Shown piece by piece: positions 33,902-42,300 of a stretch of DNA of 64,000 nt. How positions within the stretch are numbered: the first letter of the stretch is position 1; each line of letters begins with the position of its first letter. A program made the translations under genes and the position numbers. The DNA is taken from the NCBI RefSeq assembly GCF_030676415.1, contig NZ_JAUUTW010000019.1, forward strand, positions 1 through 64,000, written 5' to 3'. The notes beneath the pieces were generated by a model. The model searched no databases. It saw only the letters and a program-made list of their open reading frames with translations, and was not told the DNA's origin. The stretch is from Peribacillus frigoritolerans (GTDB taxonomy: Bacteria > Bacillota > Bacilli > Bacillales > DSM-1321).

Positions 33902-34489
33902 CTATCGGTCTAGCTGTTGAATCATGGTTCGCGTATAACCTCCGAATGTTTTCGCCAACCGGTCACCCAACTTGACGCTTATTGCGGCAAGCACCGCTCC
34001 CAGAACCATGATAAGGAGTGATTTCGCAAAAGTATCTACTTGCATGAAAATGACATTCATATCGATGTATCGATACAAAATTGGTGCCAGCAGGAATGCA
34101 AGCGGTGTTAAATAGAGAACGGCTACACTGACGAGACTGACGAGTCCTATCACCAACTTCTGCATTAACCAAAAGACGGCGAGCCAATTGCGACGATCCG
34201 TAAGTTCTAATTTGGCATGAACCCAAATCGATGCATCCGTTGTTATTTTTTTGTCGTAAGGTGCTGTCGTAATATCTGTATAAATTTTCGTCTGCGTACG
34301 TTCGAATTGGATGAAGGTTGTCGTAGTTCGCAATACTCGTGTAAATAGTGGAATGCCGATTACTATAAATGAAAGACTTAAACTGAACGACAGAGCTACC
34401 ATATAAAAGCAAAAGTAAAACAAGCCTGTAACGAAAGTTAATAATAAAAAATAACCATTTTGGATGAAACCTGATTTCATAAGGTTCAT
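33902..34489 (-). CDS. Sensor-domain membrane protein (module 2)
   Basis: 195 aa starting MNLMKSGF, chosen because GAGAGGAG is 4 bases upstream and because it matches the length of the module 1 protein; a longer frame to 34633 would add 48 residues of unrelated, high-GC sequence. Helices: YFLLLTFVTGLFYFCFYM, LSLSFIVIGIPLFTRVL, VIGLVSLVSVAVLYLTPLAF and a C-terminal pair. Shares VLRTT.TF.Q.ERTQTK.YTDI with its paralogue. Expected to work with the fusion kinase downstream. Confidence 0.8.
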   Translation of the reverse strand: MNLMKSGFIQNGYFLLLTFVTGLFYFCFYMVALSFSLSLSFIVIGIPLFTRVLRTTTTFIQFERTQTKIYTDITTAPYDKKITTDASIWVHAKLELTDRRNWLAVFWLMQKLVIGLVSLVSVAVLYLTPLAFLLAPILYRYIDMNVIFMQVDTFAKSLLIMVLGAVLAAISVKLGDRLAKTFGGYTRTMIQQLDR

Positions 34490-34760
34490 CGCTCCTCTCC
34501 ATGTAATAGCGGTATTGTATGGTTTGGCTTCTTCCGTCAACCGCACCAGTGTAAAAATGTTATGTGACATTTTCGGAATATATCCAACCTGCTCAACCTC
34601 AGCAAAAAAAGTAAACGCCATAGACGGAAACACTGTTCTGAAGTTGTTAATGATTTGACTACGGTTTTCTATAGGTGAATCAGCTCCTCTTTAAAAAATA
34701 GGTTGGTGCGGTTGCCTACTGCTCCATACTAACCGCACAGCTGTCATCTCCACCAGTGAC

Positions 34761-34801
34761 AACATGTCATCAACATGTCATCATTTTCTTTGTGACATGT
34801 T
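34761..34801. promoter_or_regulatory. putative operators between module 2 and the esterase gene
   Basis: AACATGTCAT occurs at 34761 and 34772; the second pairs perfectly with TGACATGTT (34793-34801) over a 12-base spacer. Same TGTCA/TGACA core as the palindromes at 14447 and 19713. It lies between the Sensor 2 gene and the esterase-like gene and could control both. Confidence 0.55.
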
Positions 34802-34967
34802 GGCGCTGATCAATACGTTAGCGAGCATTGCATGTCACATGAAATAGTGAAGATTTGTAACTAGCTTAAATGATAGTGAGTGAGTGACAATTGGATTACT
34901 GAATACGACCCAATATGCTTGTATGCAGAAAGAGTCGTACTTAAAAAAAATCCATGAGGTGAATACC

Positions 34968-36329
34968 ATGAACAAAAGAAGGAAAATGATTTACGGTGGA
35001 GTTGCCGTAATGCTAAGTGCAGCGATTCTAACTGCAGGTTGCAGTACGAGACCAGCTGAAACGTCGGATCAAATAGGAACAACCCAACCAGTTGAGACAG
35101 CTCAAATATCTCAAAATAGTATTGCAAAATCACTTGAATTGCAGGCGAAGCAACTGAAGACGTTAGATCCGAAACAACCATTGGATGATTTAAAACCGCT
35201 AAAAGACATGATAGGGAATGCAAATTATGTTGGTTTAGGAGAGGCTACTCACGGAAGCTCGGAGATTTTTATGATGAAGCATCGCCTCGTGAAGTATTTG
35301 GTCACTGAGCTAGGCTTTACCAATTTTGGGATTGAAGAGGATTGGGGCAACGGTTTAAAGCTGAACGAGTATATCCAAACGGGAAAAGGCGACCCTAGGG
35401 AGTTTTTGAAGCTGTTGTACCCAACTGATGAGATCGTCGCTATGGTAGAATGGATGCGGGAATACAACTCTGATCCTGTAAATAAAAAGAAAATTCAATT
35501 CATCGGACTCGACTTAAAAATGCTGGATCAAAGTGTCTTCGATAAAGTGATCAACTATGTAAAGGAGCATCATCCTGATTTGCTGCCGGAAGTCGAGCAA
35601 AGCTACAACGAGTTGTCACCGGTGGCAGGTAATCTACAGGAATATATGAAGCTGACTACTGAAGTGAAAGAAAAGCATATGGCTAATGCGCAAAAAGTAG
35701 TCAAACTACTTGAAGACAAAACGAAGTCGAATAATGAGACTGATTCACACGAGCTAGCTTGGGTGAAAGGAACGACTAAGGTGATAGAGAATTTTACGAA
35801 GATGGTGATTCCGGCTGACTATCCGAGCATGGTGAAGCTGCATGATCAGTATCTAGCCGAGCACGCTGTTTGGGCTCAAGAAAAATTTGGCGGCAAAACC
35901 ATGGTTTGGGGGCACAATATTCACATAGCTAAAGGTGTTATCACTGAGAAGATGTATCCTAAAGTCGCCGGGGAGTTTCTGAAAGAACGTGTAGGTAATC
36001 AATATGTAGCAATTGGCTCCACCACCACGGAAGGCAAATTTACAGCATTTAAATCATTCAGTGAAAATAAGATTGCAGCGGATACCATTCAGAAGAACGA
36101 GAACAGCTCCAATCATATGTTTGGACAAGTTCATTACGATCAGTTCCTGTTAGATCTTCGCGAATTGAATGGAGCCGCGCAGCAATGGGTAAAAGAAAAG
36201 CAGCCATTCTTTGATGGCGGTGCACAGATCATTCCTAACGTACCGCAATATGATGATGATGTTTCCCTTCAAGAGCAATTCGACATTATGGTTCATATTC
36301 AAAAAACGACCCCTTCGCATATCAAGTAA
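34968..36329 (+). CDS. erythromycin-esterase-family lipoprotein, 453 aa
   Basis: A signal peptide with lipobox LTAGC (Cys23) is followed by an EreA/EreB-type domain (PF05139). GLGEATHGSSEIF near residue 88 carries the proposed His/Glu site. NFGIEEDWGNGLKLNEYI near 120 and WGHNIHIAKG near 318 are the other family blocks. Family members open macrolide lactones, but many relatives have other unknown substrates, so resistance should not be assumed. Start at MNKRRK behind GAGGTG. Divergent from kinase module 2 across the TGTCA palindromes. Confidence 0.85.
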   Translation: MNKRRKMIYGGVAVMLSAAILTAGCSTRPAETSDQIGTTQPVETAQISQNSIAKSLELQAKQLKTLDPKQPLDDLKPLKDMIGNANYVGLGEATHGSSEIFMMKHRLVKYLVTELGFTNFGIEEDWGNGLKLNEYIQTGKGDPREFLKLLYPTDEIVAMVEWMREYNSDPVNKKKIQFIGLDLKMLDQSVFDKVINYVKEHHPDLLPEVEQSYNELSPVAGNLQEYMKLTTEVKEKHMANAQKVVKLLEDKTKSNNETDSHELAWVKGTTKVIENFTKMVIPADYPSMVKLHDQYLAEHAVWAQEKFGGKTMVWGHNIHIAKGVITEKMYPKVAGEFLKERVGNQYVAIGSTTTEGKFTAFKSFSENKIAADTIQKNENSSNHMFGQVHYDQFLLDLRELNGAAQQWVKEKQPFFDGGAQIIPNVPQYDDDVSLQEQFDIMVHIQKTTPSHIK

Positions 36330-36339
36330 TATGAAATAA

Positions 36340-36382
36340 AAAAGACAATCCCTTAACTTGTTACCAGGATGAGGGATTGTTT
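36340..36382 (+). terminator. terminator after the esterase gene
   Basis: AAAGACAATCCCT pairs with AGGGATTGTTT, loop about 17 bases; it overlaps the first bases of the decayed gene that follows. Confidence 0.6.
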
Positions 36383-37066
36383 GCAGACGTAAAAGTTCAC
36401 TTTGATTCGATTATTAAAGGGAAAGCATCAACCGCAATTAATTACACAGTGACATTTCCAAATTAAGGAAAATATGATCAAGTCAGATTAGAGGTTTACA
36501 ACGACCAAGGAAAGGAAATTCCCTTGTTGTCAGATGGCATTGATTTAGAGACTAATAAATCTGAAAATCATATAACTGTAAAAGGAAGAACGATAATTCC
36601 TCAGTCTCTAAAAGAAAAAACAAGTTATTTGGAAATTCACCCAAAAGTAGCATTGCATGAAAAAAATCAGTTTGTTACATTGGAACAGCAAACTCCTATT
36701 GAAATACAGTCTGATCGACAAAATCTATCCGTAACAGTGGAAAAAATGAAATTAAAGAAAGGTAATTTCACCGTCGATTTCCAAGTTAACGATGGTGATA
36801 TGAGAAATTGGAATTTTTCGTTTTTTAAAGATTTTGCACGTAATGATATAACGTTAGTTAAAGAGTCTGAAAAAGCTATTTATAAAGAACCGATGAAACA
36901 TTCAATCAAAGTATTAGATGAGAAAGAATTAAGATTCCGAAGCACATTTGATATTGGTACAGTTAGTGATTTTAGTAAAGACAATTATGTAATAAGAGTT
37001 AATTTAAACTCACTAAGTGCGAATATACCACTTGAATTAGAATCGGTAAAAATTGATTTAAATTAA
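36365..37066 (+). pseudogene. 5'-truncated DUF4179/DUF5643-like protein with an in-frame stop
   Basis: One frame runs from about 36365 (FADVKVHFDSIIKGKASTAINYTVTF, landmark) through a TAA at about 36464 and on via QVRLEVYNDQGKEIPLLSDG to a natural end at 37066. Beta-rich domain with VTVEKMKLKKGNFTVDFQV, typical of the extracellular part of DUF4179 anti-sigma-like proteins. The membrane and cytoplasmic parts are missing. A 180-aa piece from 36524 is still open but has no proper start. Confidence 0.65.
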
Positions 37067-37075
37067 ATCTTAAAG

Positions 37076-37154
37076 GTCTAACAAGTGCTTTACTTCAATA
37101 AGGAAGGTTGCTAAGGCAGCCTTTTTCTTATGGCACTAACGGGGCAGGATAGTT
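37076..37154 (+). repeat. A repeat, type 2 hairpin
   Basis: Left TCTAACAAGTGCTTTACTTC, hairpin GGTTGCTAAGGCAGCC with T-run, right CACTAACGGGGCAGGATAGTT. The downstream flank GAAGATGAAT is shared with the copy at 25409. Confidence 0.8.
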
Positions 37155-37181
37155 GAAGATGAATGTTACAATAAAAGAAAA

Positions 37182-37370
37182 ATGAAGCAAGGTGATATTT
37201 TGTTTATAACGTTTGTAAGTTATTTTGTTATCTTTTTTATTATTGCAAGACTTGTTAGCCTAACGGGTAAGATTAGCTGGATGCCACTGATAAAAACAAC
37301 TACGAGACATGATGCAATATTAGCAATAATTTTTTCATTTATTGTTGCTGTTTTAACCCTTAATGGATAA
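37182..37370 (+). CDS. small membrane protein, 62 aa
   Basis: MKQGDILFITF start, helices YFVIFFIIARLVSL and AILAIIFSFIVAVLTL separated by the block TGKISWMPLIKTTTRHD. Paralogue at 25494. A one-gene unit immediately after an A repeat. Function unknown. Confidence 0.65.
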   Translation: MKQGDILFITFVSYFVIFFIIARLVSLTGKISWMPLIKTTTRHDAILAIIFSFIVAVLTLNG

Positions 37371-37374
37371 AACA

Positions 37375-37749
37375 CTATTTAGACCTTGTTGAAATATTTA
37401 TTGGGAGATGCCAAACAGTATATTCCTTCGTGAAACTCTCACTTTCAACAGTAATTAGTGAATCATCTTTGTTAAAAATATAACCAGAACCCATCTGTTC
37501 TTTAAAGGACCAACCTTTTTTCTTTAATAAGGAAAATAAGGGCTGGGTATTATTTGCAGTGGATAAGTATAAAATTTCATCATTCCTTTCCTCAAATTTT
37601 TTAATTTCATTATCAGTAAGTATAATGCTAGCTACTGCTATTGACTTTTTTCCAAATGATGTGTTTGAGGACAATCCTATTAATAATAGTAAAAGTCCGC
37701 AGACTATTATTATTTTTTTGGTTGTTTTCCTATTAATGAAAATCACCAC
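37375..37749 (-). CDS. secreted or anchored hypothetical protein, 124 aa
   Basis: N-terminal helix KIIIVCGLLLLLIGLSSN then a soluble domain with IILTDNEIKKFEERND and LFSLLKKKGWSFKEQMGSGYIFN. AAAGGGTGGTG ahead of the start. The fold suggests a small pilin-assembly- or inhibitor-like domain, but I cannot name a family. Convergent with the small membrane gene before it. Confidence 0.6.
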   Translation of the reverse strand: MVIFINRKTTKKIIIVCGLLLLLIGLSSNTSFGKKSIAVASIILTDNEIKKFEERNDEILYLSTANNTQPLFSLLKKKGWSFKEQMGSGYIFNKDDSLITVESESFTKEYTVWHLPINISTRSK

Positions 37750-37815
37750 CCTTTCTATAACGAGATTACATCATTCGGTAGAAATGTTAATAGGTATAAA
37801 TATTCATTGTTATTG

Positions 37816-37895
37816 AACAAATGGGTGCGTTATCTGAAGATCGGAGCTGTCTTTAAGGCAGCTTTTTGTTATGGAACTATCGGGGCAGGATAGCT
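37816..37895 (+). repeat. A repeat, full copy
   Basis: Left AACAAATGGGTGCGTTATCT, hairpin GGAGCTGTCTTTAAGGCAGC, right AACTATCGGGGCAGGATAGCT. Confidence 0.85.
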
Positions 37896-38028
37896 CCATA
37901 AGAAAAGTGGAATTTGTCGTTCCCTAATTCGAAGTATGGAATAAGATAATTAACAAGGGGACGGACAACCTCTTAAGAAAACTTTCTAGAAAAAACCCGA
38001 ACATTAAAAAAGAAGGGGGTGGATATAA

Positions 38029-38313
38029 ATGGCAATAATTAAACCTTTTATCGCTTCCAGAAAGTTTACTGCCACAATAGGAGATGGTACAGGTACTGGA
38101 GCGACATTTGCAATTGCAGCAACAACATTTACAGATGATGCTGGTGCAGCTGCAACCGCATTTCCAGGTTCATTTGCTTATTATGTTTTATATATAAATG
38201 CTCAGGTTCAAACAGCTGATACCTCAACCCTTACTACTACTACTATAACTATTCCAGGTGGCGATGTACTTGATCCTTCAACTCCAATTGTAGTTGAAGT
38301 CGTAGTCAACTAA
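38029..38313 (+). CDS. DUF4183-like protein, 94 aa
   Basis: An Ala/Thr/Gly-rich beta protein with FAYYVLYINAQVQTADTST near residue 44 and LDPSTPIVVEVVVN at the end, the pattern I associate with DUF4183 (YxLYINGxxQ...PIxxEFVIN). AAGGGGGTGG ribosome site. DUF4183 proteins are found with spore-surface and collagen-like proteins in Bacillus; a spore-coat or exosporium role is plausible. Convergent with a second DUF4183 gene. Confidence 0.7.
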   Translation: MAIIKPFIASRKFTATIGDGTGTGATFAIAATTFTDDAGAAATAFPGSFAYYVLYINAQVQTADTSTLTTTTITIPGGDVLDPSTPIVVEVVVN

Positions 38314-38334
38314 TACTCTGATTTCCTAATGAAT

Positions 38335-38378
38335 AAAATGCCGGTAATCAATAGGGTAATTGTCCGGCATTTTATTCA
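38335..38378. terminator. bidirectional terminator between the two DUF4183 genes
   Basis: AAAATGCCGG and CCGGCATTTTA arms, T-runs on both sides. Confidence 0.75.
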
Positions 38379-38407
38379 TTGGATACGTAAGAACTTTCCA
38401 TTTTTCT

Positions 38408-38815
38408 TTATCCATAAATTATTACAAATTGAAGAATAATAGGGGACCCAGATAGGGGTAAATCGTTAGAGAATGTAAGTTTTCCCTGTTCTACGATGTA
38501 ATTTATATTTGGCTGTAATATTCCATTTATAAATAAGTTTATATAAGATACGCTGTTTGGATTAAGAATCCCAGAGCTTCCGTATTTTAATACTCTATCT
38601 TGATTGGTATAAATTCTTTTTATACCGTCAGAGATTGCAGTATATTGAAAAGTTTTTACCTTTAAAATGTTAATTGGATTTGGGTTTTCCCTCACTGGAT
38701 AAATGTTTGGACAACCTCTTGGTGGACTTGGTGATAAACAACTATTTTTATTATACAGTCCTGTTTTCTTTTGTTGCTGTTTCAGGTTATGATAACCGAT
38801 TAATTTCTTAGTCAT
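38408..38815 (-). CDS. DUF4183 domain protein, 135 aa
   Basis: Residues 55-133 fit DUF4183 closely: [39 protein letters not shown], and [15 protein letters not shown]. The first 50 residues are basic, with a Pro/Cys stretch ([16 protein letters not shown]). Expected at the spore surface, in line with the neighbour on the other strand; not proven. Confidence 0.85.
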   Translation of the reverse strand: MTKKLIGYHNLKQQQKKTGLYNKNSCLSPSPPRGCPNIYPVRENPNPINILKVKTFQYTAISDGIKRIYTNQDRVLKYGSSGILNPNSVSYINLFINGILQPNINYIVEQGKLTFSNDLPLSGSPIILQFVIIYG

Positions 38816-38845
38816 AACTTGCTATTAAACCCTCCTTTTTGGATA

Positions 38846-39046
38846 ATGATGTTCCGAAAATCTCTGTATTTGTTCTGTATCTCCCTTACACTTATATATT
38901 CATTTCTATTGATTCAAGTGTGGGTTCTACAGATACTCCTGCCCCCGCCGACTGCTAAGCCGTGTAAGTACAGAAGACCAAAACCAATAAAGATTGAAAA
39001 ACTTATAAAATATGAGGTTGATGAAATTGTGAAGGATTGTACTTAA
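38846..39046 (+). CDS. possible small membrane protein, 66 aa
   Basis: One helix (LYLFCISLTLIYSFLLIQVWVL) and a Pro-rich/basic tail. There is no good ribosome site, and the last 15 codons read into TGTGAAGGATTGTACTTA, the standard flank of A left arms. It may be a relic cut by the repeat. Confidence 0.35.
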   Translation: MMFRKSLYLFCISLTLIYSFLLIQVWVLQILLPPPTAKPCKYRRPKPIKIEKLIKYEVDEIVKDCT

Positions 39047-39122
39047 ACTAAGGGTGCTTTACTTCAACAAGGGAGTTGTTTTGGCAGCTCTTTTTCTTAT
39101 GGTGCTAACGGGCAGTTTAATT
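39046..39122 (+). repeat. A repeat, degenerate
   Basis: Left AACTAAGGGTGCTTTACTTC, hairpin GAGTTGTTTTGGCAGCTC, right GCTAACGGGCAGTTTAATTC. Confidence 0.75.
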
Positions 39123-39182
39123 CATTAGTTAGTATGTTAAACGAAAATTTGTGATAGGGTTGATTGGAAGGAGGAATTATTA

Positions 39183-39635
39183 ATGCAGAATACAATTCGT
39201 GTATTGTCAGAAAAAGATTTAGAAGAAGTATCAAAGATTTTCACCAATGTTTTTAGCTCCAATCCATGGAACGAACCTTGGAGTTTTCAAACATCTTACA
39301 AACGATTGTTAGATATAAGTAAGACTCCTGGCTATATAGGAATAGGTTATTTTAATTCTCATAATCAAATGATTGGCTTTTTAGTCGGAAATGAAGAGCA
39401 ATGGGCTGATAGCAAGAACTTTTACATAAATGAAATCTGCGTTCTAAATAATATCCAACAAAACGGGGTTGGTTCGAGTTTACTAAAATATTTAGGGAAT
39501 ATCCTTACACAGAGAAAAGTCGATGCCGCATATTTATCAACCGAGAGAGGCAAAGGTAAACCGGAGTTGTTTTTCAGAAAGAACGGCTTTGTGACAAACG
39601 AGTCTCGAATATTAATGACAATGAGTGTTTCTTGA
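39183..39635 (+). CDS. GNAT-family N-acetyltransferase, 150 aa
   Basis: The acetyl-CoA site is in INEICVLNNIQQNGVGSSLLKYL near residues 82-102 (QQNGVG is the Q/RxxGxG loop). ERGKGKPELFFRKNGF near 122 is the C-terminal motif. The N-terminal FTNVFSSNPWNEPWS is common in GNATs acting on small amines or peptides. GGAGG ribosome site. A one-gene unit; acceptor unknown. Confidence 0.85.
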   Translation: MQNTIRVLSEKDLEEVSKIFTNVFSSNPWNEPWSFQTSYKRLLDISKTPGYIGIGYFNSHNQMIGFLVGNEEQWADSKNFYINEICVLNNIQQNGVGSSLLKYLGNILTQRKVDAAYLSTERGKGKPELFFRKNGFVTNESRILMTMSVS

Positions 39636-39660
39636 TTTAAATACATAAAAACTTTAATTC

Positions 39661-39751
39661 TTCTTCAACTAACAGATGCTTTACTTCATTACCAGGAGCT
39701 GATCAACAGCTCCTATTCTTATGCAACTATCGGGGCAGTTTAGTTGAAGAA
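39661..39751 (+). repeat. A repeat with matching 13-base outer flanks
   Basis: Starts TTCTTCAACTAAC and ends TTTAGTTGAAGAA, complementary at 12 of 13 positions. The central hairpin is different from the usual one: AGGAGCTGATCAACAGCTCCT. Confidence 0.85.
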
Positions 39752-39830
39752 ATAAATTTAAAAGTAACATAGTTTTAGTTGTGGTAAAATATGTTATTGT
39801 AATAGTTGGGAATTATTAGGAGGTTTTTAT

Positions 39831-40148
39831 ATGAAAGGGAAATTAGTTTTAACCCTTGGTTTTGCAGGAGTTTTAGCAGTATCAGTCGGTTTTGCGAAAG
39901 ACTTGCAAAAGACAGAAGCATCTGCAGAAGTTTCCTCAAAACAAACAGATACATATAAACTTGTTACTAGAGAGGAACAAGATCGTAGAGAAGGTATGGT
40001 AGCTGAAGGAAAAGATGTTACCACAGTAATAACAGCAGAAGAGCAAAATATGGTAGAAAATAGTTCAGCTCAACAAGGGTTTGTTCCACAAGAAAATGGG
40101 ACAGGTTTCTATTTCGAAAAAGAGAAAAAAATTAAGTTTAGTTATTAA
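39831..40148 (+). CDS. secreted hypothetical protein, 105 aa
   Basis: Signal peptide LVLTLGFAGVLAVSVGFA then a charged, low-complexity mature part (EEQDRREGMVAEGKDVTTVITAEEQN). TGGTAAAAT promoter element at 39782-39790 and AGGAGG ribosome site. No family recognised. Confidence 0.65.
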   Translation: MKGKLVLTLGFAGVLAVSVGFAKDLQKTEASAEVSSKQTDTYKLVTREEQDRREGMVAEGKDVTTVITAEEQNMVENSSAQQGFVPQENGTGFYFEKEKKIKFSY

Positions 40149-40227
40149 ACTAACGGGTGCGTTAGCTGAAGATAAGGGCTGTCTTTAAGGCAGCTTTTTT
40201 TTTATGCAACTATCGGGCAGTTTAGTT
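40148..40227 (+). repeat. A repeat, full copy
   Basis: Left AACTAACGGGTGCGTTAGCT, hairpin GGGCTGTCTTTAAGGCAGC with a 9-T run, right AACTATCGGGCAGTTTAGTT. The 48 bases after it recur after the copy at 62851. Confidence 0.85.
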
Positions 40228-40368
40228 CAAGAGTGCTGTTTGATCTTTGTTCAACAATTGGGCCATTTTGTGGGAAGATCAGCAGAAACTTTTGAGATCT
40301 TAATCAAAATAGTAATTAATCTATCGAAGTTGTAAAATAAAGGTAATAATAGTTCTGGGGGGATTTAT

Positions 40369-40734
40369 ATCAATTATAATGCTATTAATCTAAGCGAGAA
40401 ACTGTCCAAATTCAGTGAACACTGGTCGCCCAAAGTCATTGGTGAAATGAATGACTATCAGTTTAAGTTAGTTAAGATTCTGGGGGATTTTGTATGGCAC
40501 GATCATAAAGACACCGATGAGGCATTCATCGTGATAGACGGCGAGATGTCCATCGCATTCCGCGATGGAGAGGTTAAACTTTCTAAAGGAGAAATGTATG
40601 TGATACCAAAAGGTGTGGAGCATAAGCCTTATGCTGAAAAGGAATGCCATATAATGCTGGTAGAGCCTAAAGGTGTAGTCAACACTGGTGAAACTAATTT
40701 TAAACTAACTGCTGAAAATAATATATGGATTTAA
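40369..40734 (+). CDS. cupin-domain protein; normal start codon appears mutated to ATC
   Basis: The cupin barrel shows WHDHKDTDEAFIVIDGEM (metal motif 1: HxH then Glu) and YVIPKGVEHKP (motif 2). The frame is open and protein-like from 40369: INYNAINLSEKLSKFSEHW. GGGGGG lies 6 bases before an ATC at 40369-40371, exactly where an ATG is expected. The first real ATG is 40447, which drops about 26 residues. Either a rare ATC start or a recent loss of the start. Role of such short cupins unknown. Confidence 0.7.
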   Translation: MNYNAINLSEKLSKFSEHWSPKVIGEMNDYQFKLVKILGDFVWHDHKDTDEAFIVIDGEMSIAFRDGEVKLSKGEMYVIPKGVEHKPYAEKECHIMLVEPKGVVNTGETNFKLTAENNIWI

Positions 40735-40802
40735 ACCAATAATTCAGTTACTCTCTTTGGATCAACATATAAAAGGAAGTTACAAATTTTCCGCAATCGG
40801 GA

Positions 40803-40855
40803 GCGATTCTTTTATAAGAATCGCTTTTCTTATAGAACTAACGGGTACGTTAGTT
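40803..40855 (+). repeat. terminator plus A-repeat left arm
   Basis: GCGATTCT-tttat-AAGAATCGC with T-run, then CTTATAGAACTAACGGGTAC and GTTAGTT. The junction CTTATAGAACT/AACGGG is an uninterrupted version of the C2 insertion site at 50490. Confidence 0.75.
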
Positions 40856-40872
40856 GATGAAGGAACACAAAA

Positions 40873-41000
40873 AAATGATTAATCTTTTTTATAAAAGATT
40901 AATCCAATTAAATATTATAAGGGCATGTTTTGATCAATCTTTTTTCAAAACATGCCCTTTCTATTTATTCATTTATCAAGGTTTCTTGTATTAAAAAAAT
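40873..41000 (+). repeat. B repeat
   Basis: Hairpin GGGCATGTTTTGATC / CAAAACATGCCC, followed by the CATTTATCAAGGTTTCTTG segment. Continues into GGTGGAGTTTGATTGAATTAC, shared with 49026. Confidence 0.7.
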
Positions 41001-41104
41001 ACCCTCGAATAAGGGTGGAGTTTGATTGAATTACTAATAGGATAAGAAGGTGGAAGTACATGGAGTTTAAAGTTAACAAACACTAATAAATAGAAGTTGG
41101 TTAG

Positions 41105-41272
41105 TTACCAATTGTACCAAACTACAGTTCCTAATATGATGATTGGGATACAAGCCATAAAGACACCGTAAAAGAAAGTTCGAAGTCCTCAGGATTTCCC
41201 ATAAAAGCTCTTAGACCTGCTCTATCTAGGGCAGTTTTTTTATTTTATTTTTTCCTCTTCTTTTTTACTCAT
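41105..41272 (-). pseudogene. decayed small membrane protein gene
   Basis: AAGGGGTGAATGCATTT precedes an ATG. The frame MSKKEEEKIK meets a stop and resumes in another frame as KTALDRAGLRAFMGNPEDF, then shifts again to FYGVFMACIPIIILGTVVWYNW and a stop. Two small indels thus break a gene of about 55 codons. Confidence 0.5.
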
Positions 41273-41420
41273 AAATGCATTCACCCCTTATCCAATATAT
41301 ATCACCTTAATTTTAACATATATACACATTCATACAAAAATTTGTATTTTATTTATCTTTTGAATGTACGATGATTACACTTATCGTACTCAAATTAGTT
41401 TAAAAAAGTACCCCTTATTC

Positions 41421-41441
41421 AACTATCGAGGCAGTTTAGTT
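41421..41441 (+). repeat. A-repeat right arm
   Basis: AACTATCGAGGCAGTTTAGTT, alone. Confidence 0.65.
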
Positions 41442-41459
41442 GTATTAGCATATTAATAA

Positions 41460-41503
41460 TAAAGGGACAGTACCTATTTTTCATGGTATTGTCCCTTTAT
41501 CCT
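41460..41503. terminator. terminator downstream of TetR gene
   Basis: AAAGGGACAGTACC pairs with GGTATTGTCCCTTT. Confidence 0.7.
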
Positions 41504-41511
41504 TGTGTGAT

Positions 41512-42129
41512 TTATTTTTTCAAACCAGCTGCAAAGAAGGGGCCATTAACTGTAATGGTCGATAGGATGCGAGCCATTTCTTGAGGGGATTCCTTCCTGC
41601 CACTATCCAACCATTGTTGAATTACTCCTATATGTGCAGATACAACGTAAGAGGCTAAATATTGTCCTGGAACAAGTAAATTTTCCACCTTAATAAGTGC
41701 GTTTGGATCATTTCCAAAAAGTGTTTTCCACATAAAATCTTTCAGTCTTGTTTGAAATGATAAATCTCCTTTTGGACCTAACACGGCTTTCATAAATCCA
41801 CTATTTTCATTAAAATACTCAAATATTGAAACTGCGAGGGTAAATGGTTCTAAAGTCGGGGAGTCGGTTCCAAGTGCGGCAATAACAGCTGGGAAGTTCT
41901 GTTTTGCAATTCTGGACATTTCAAGCATGATTTCTTCTTCGTATTTCGTCATTAAATCAAATTTGTCTTGATAGTGGGCATAAAATGTGCCTCTATTAAT
42001 TTTTGCCCTGGTTGTAATATCTTTAACCGTAATTGCTTTGAAACCTTTTTCATCGATTAATTCTACTAGTGCATTTCGGATGGACTCTTTTGTCCGAATG
42101 ATTCGTAAATCCGTATTACTATCTAGCAA
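41512..42129 (-). CDS. TetR-family transcriptional regulator, 205 aa
   Basis: N-terminal HTH: IRNALVELIDEKGFKAITVKDITTRAKINRGTFYAHYQDK (landmark, residues 17-56). The C-terminal ligand domain has the TetR_C_8-like pattern SGFMKAVLGPKGD seen in B. subtilis YhgD-type regulators. Divergent from a YhgE-type membrane protein gene 171 bases away, the same pairing as yhgD/yhgE, so it probably represses that gene. Confidence 0.88.
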   Translation of the reverse strand: MLDSNTDLRIIRTKESIRNALVELIDEKGFKAITVKDITTRAKINRGTFYAHYQDKFDLMTKYEEEIMLEMSRIAKQNFPAVIAALGTDSPTLEPFTLAVSIFEYFNENSGFMKAVLGPKGDLSFQTRLKDFMWKTLFGNDPNALIKVENLLVPGQYLASYVVSAHIGVIQQWLDSGRKESPQEMARILSTITVNGPFFAAGLKK

Positions 42130-42300
42130 GTTAATTCCTCCTTAATTTTATCCAACACATTTATAAAAGGTGTACCGTAACCAACACATGTGCCATTTTT
42201 GATTATTGAAACAGAACTGGTCCCCAAATTATAATTTGAATGTAGTAAATAAAACAACAGGTTGTTCTTTAGTATAAACCCAAAACAAGGAGAGTAAAAT

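Noticed and set aside
34968-36329. Calling the esterase-like gene a macrolide resistance gene
   Set aside because: The family includes many proteins with unknown substrates; sequence alone does not show macrolide activity.
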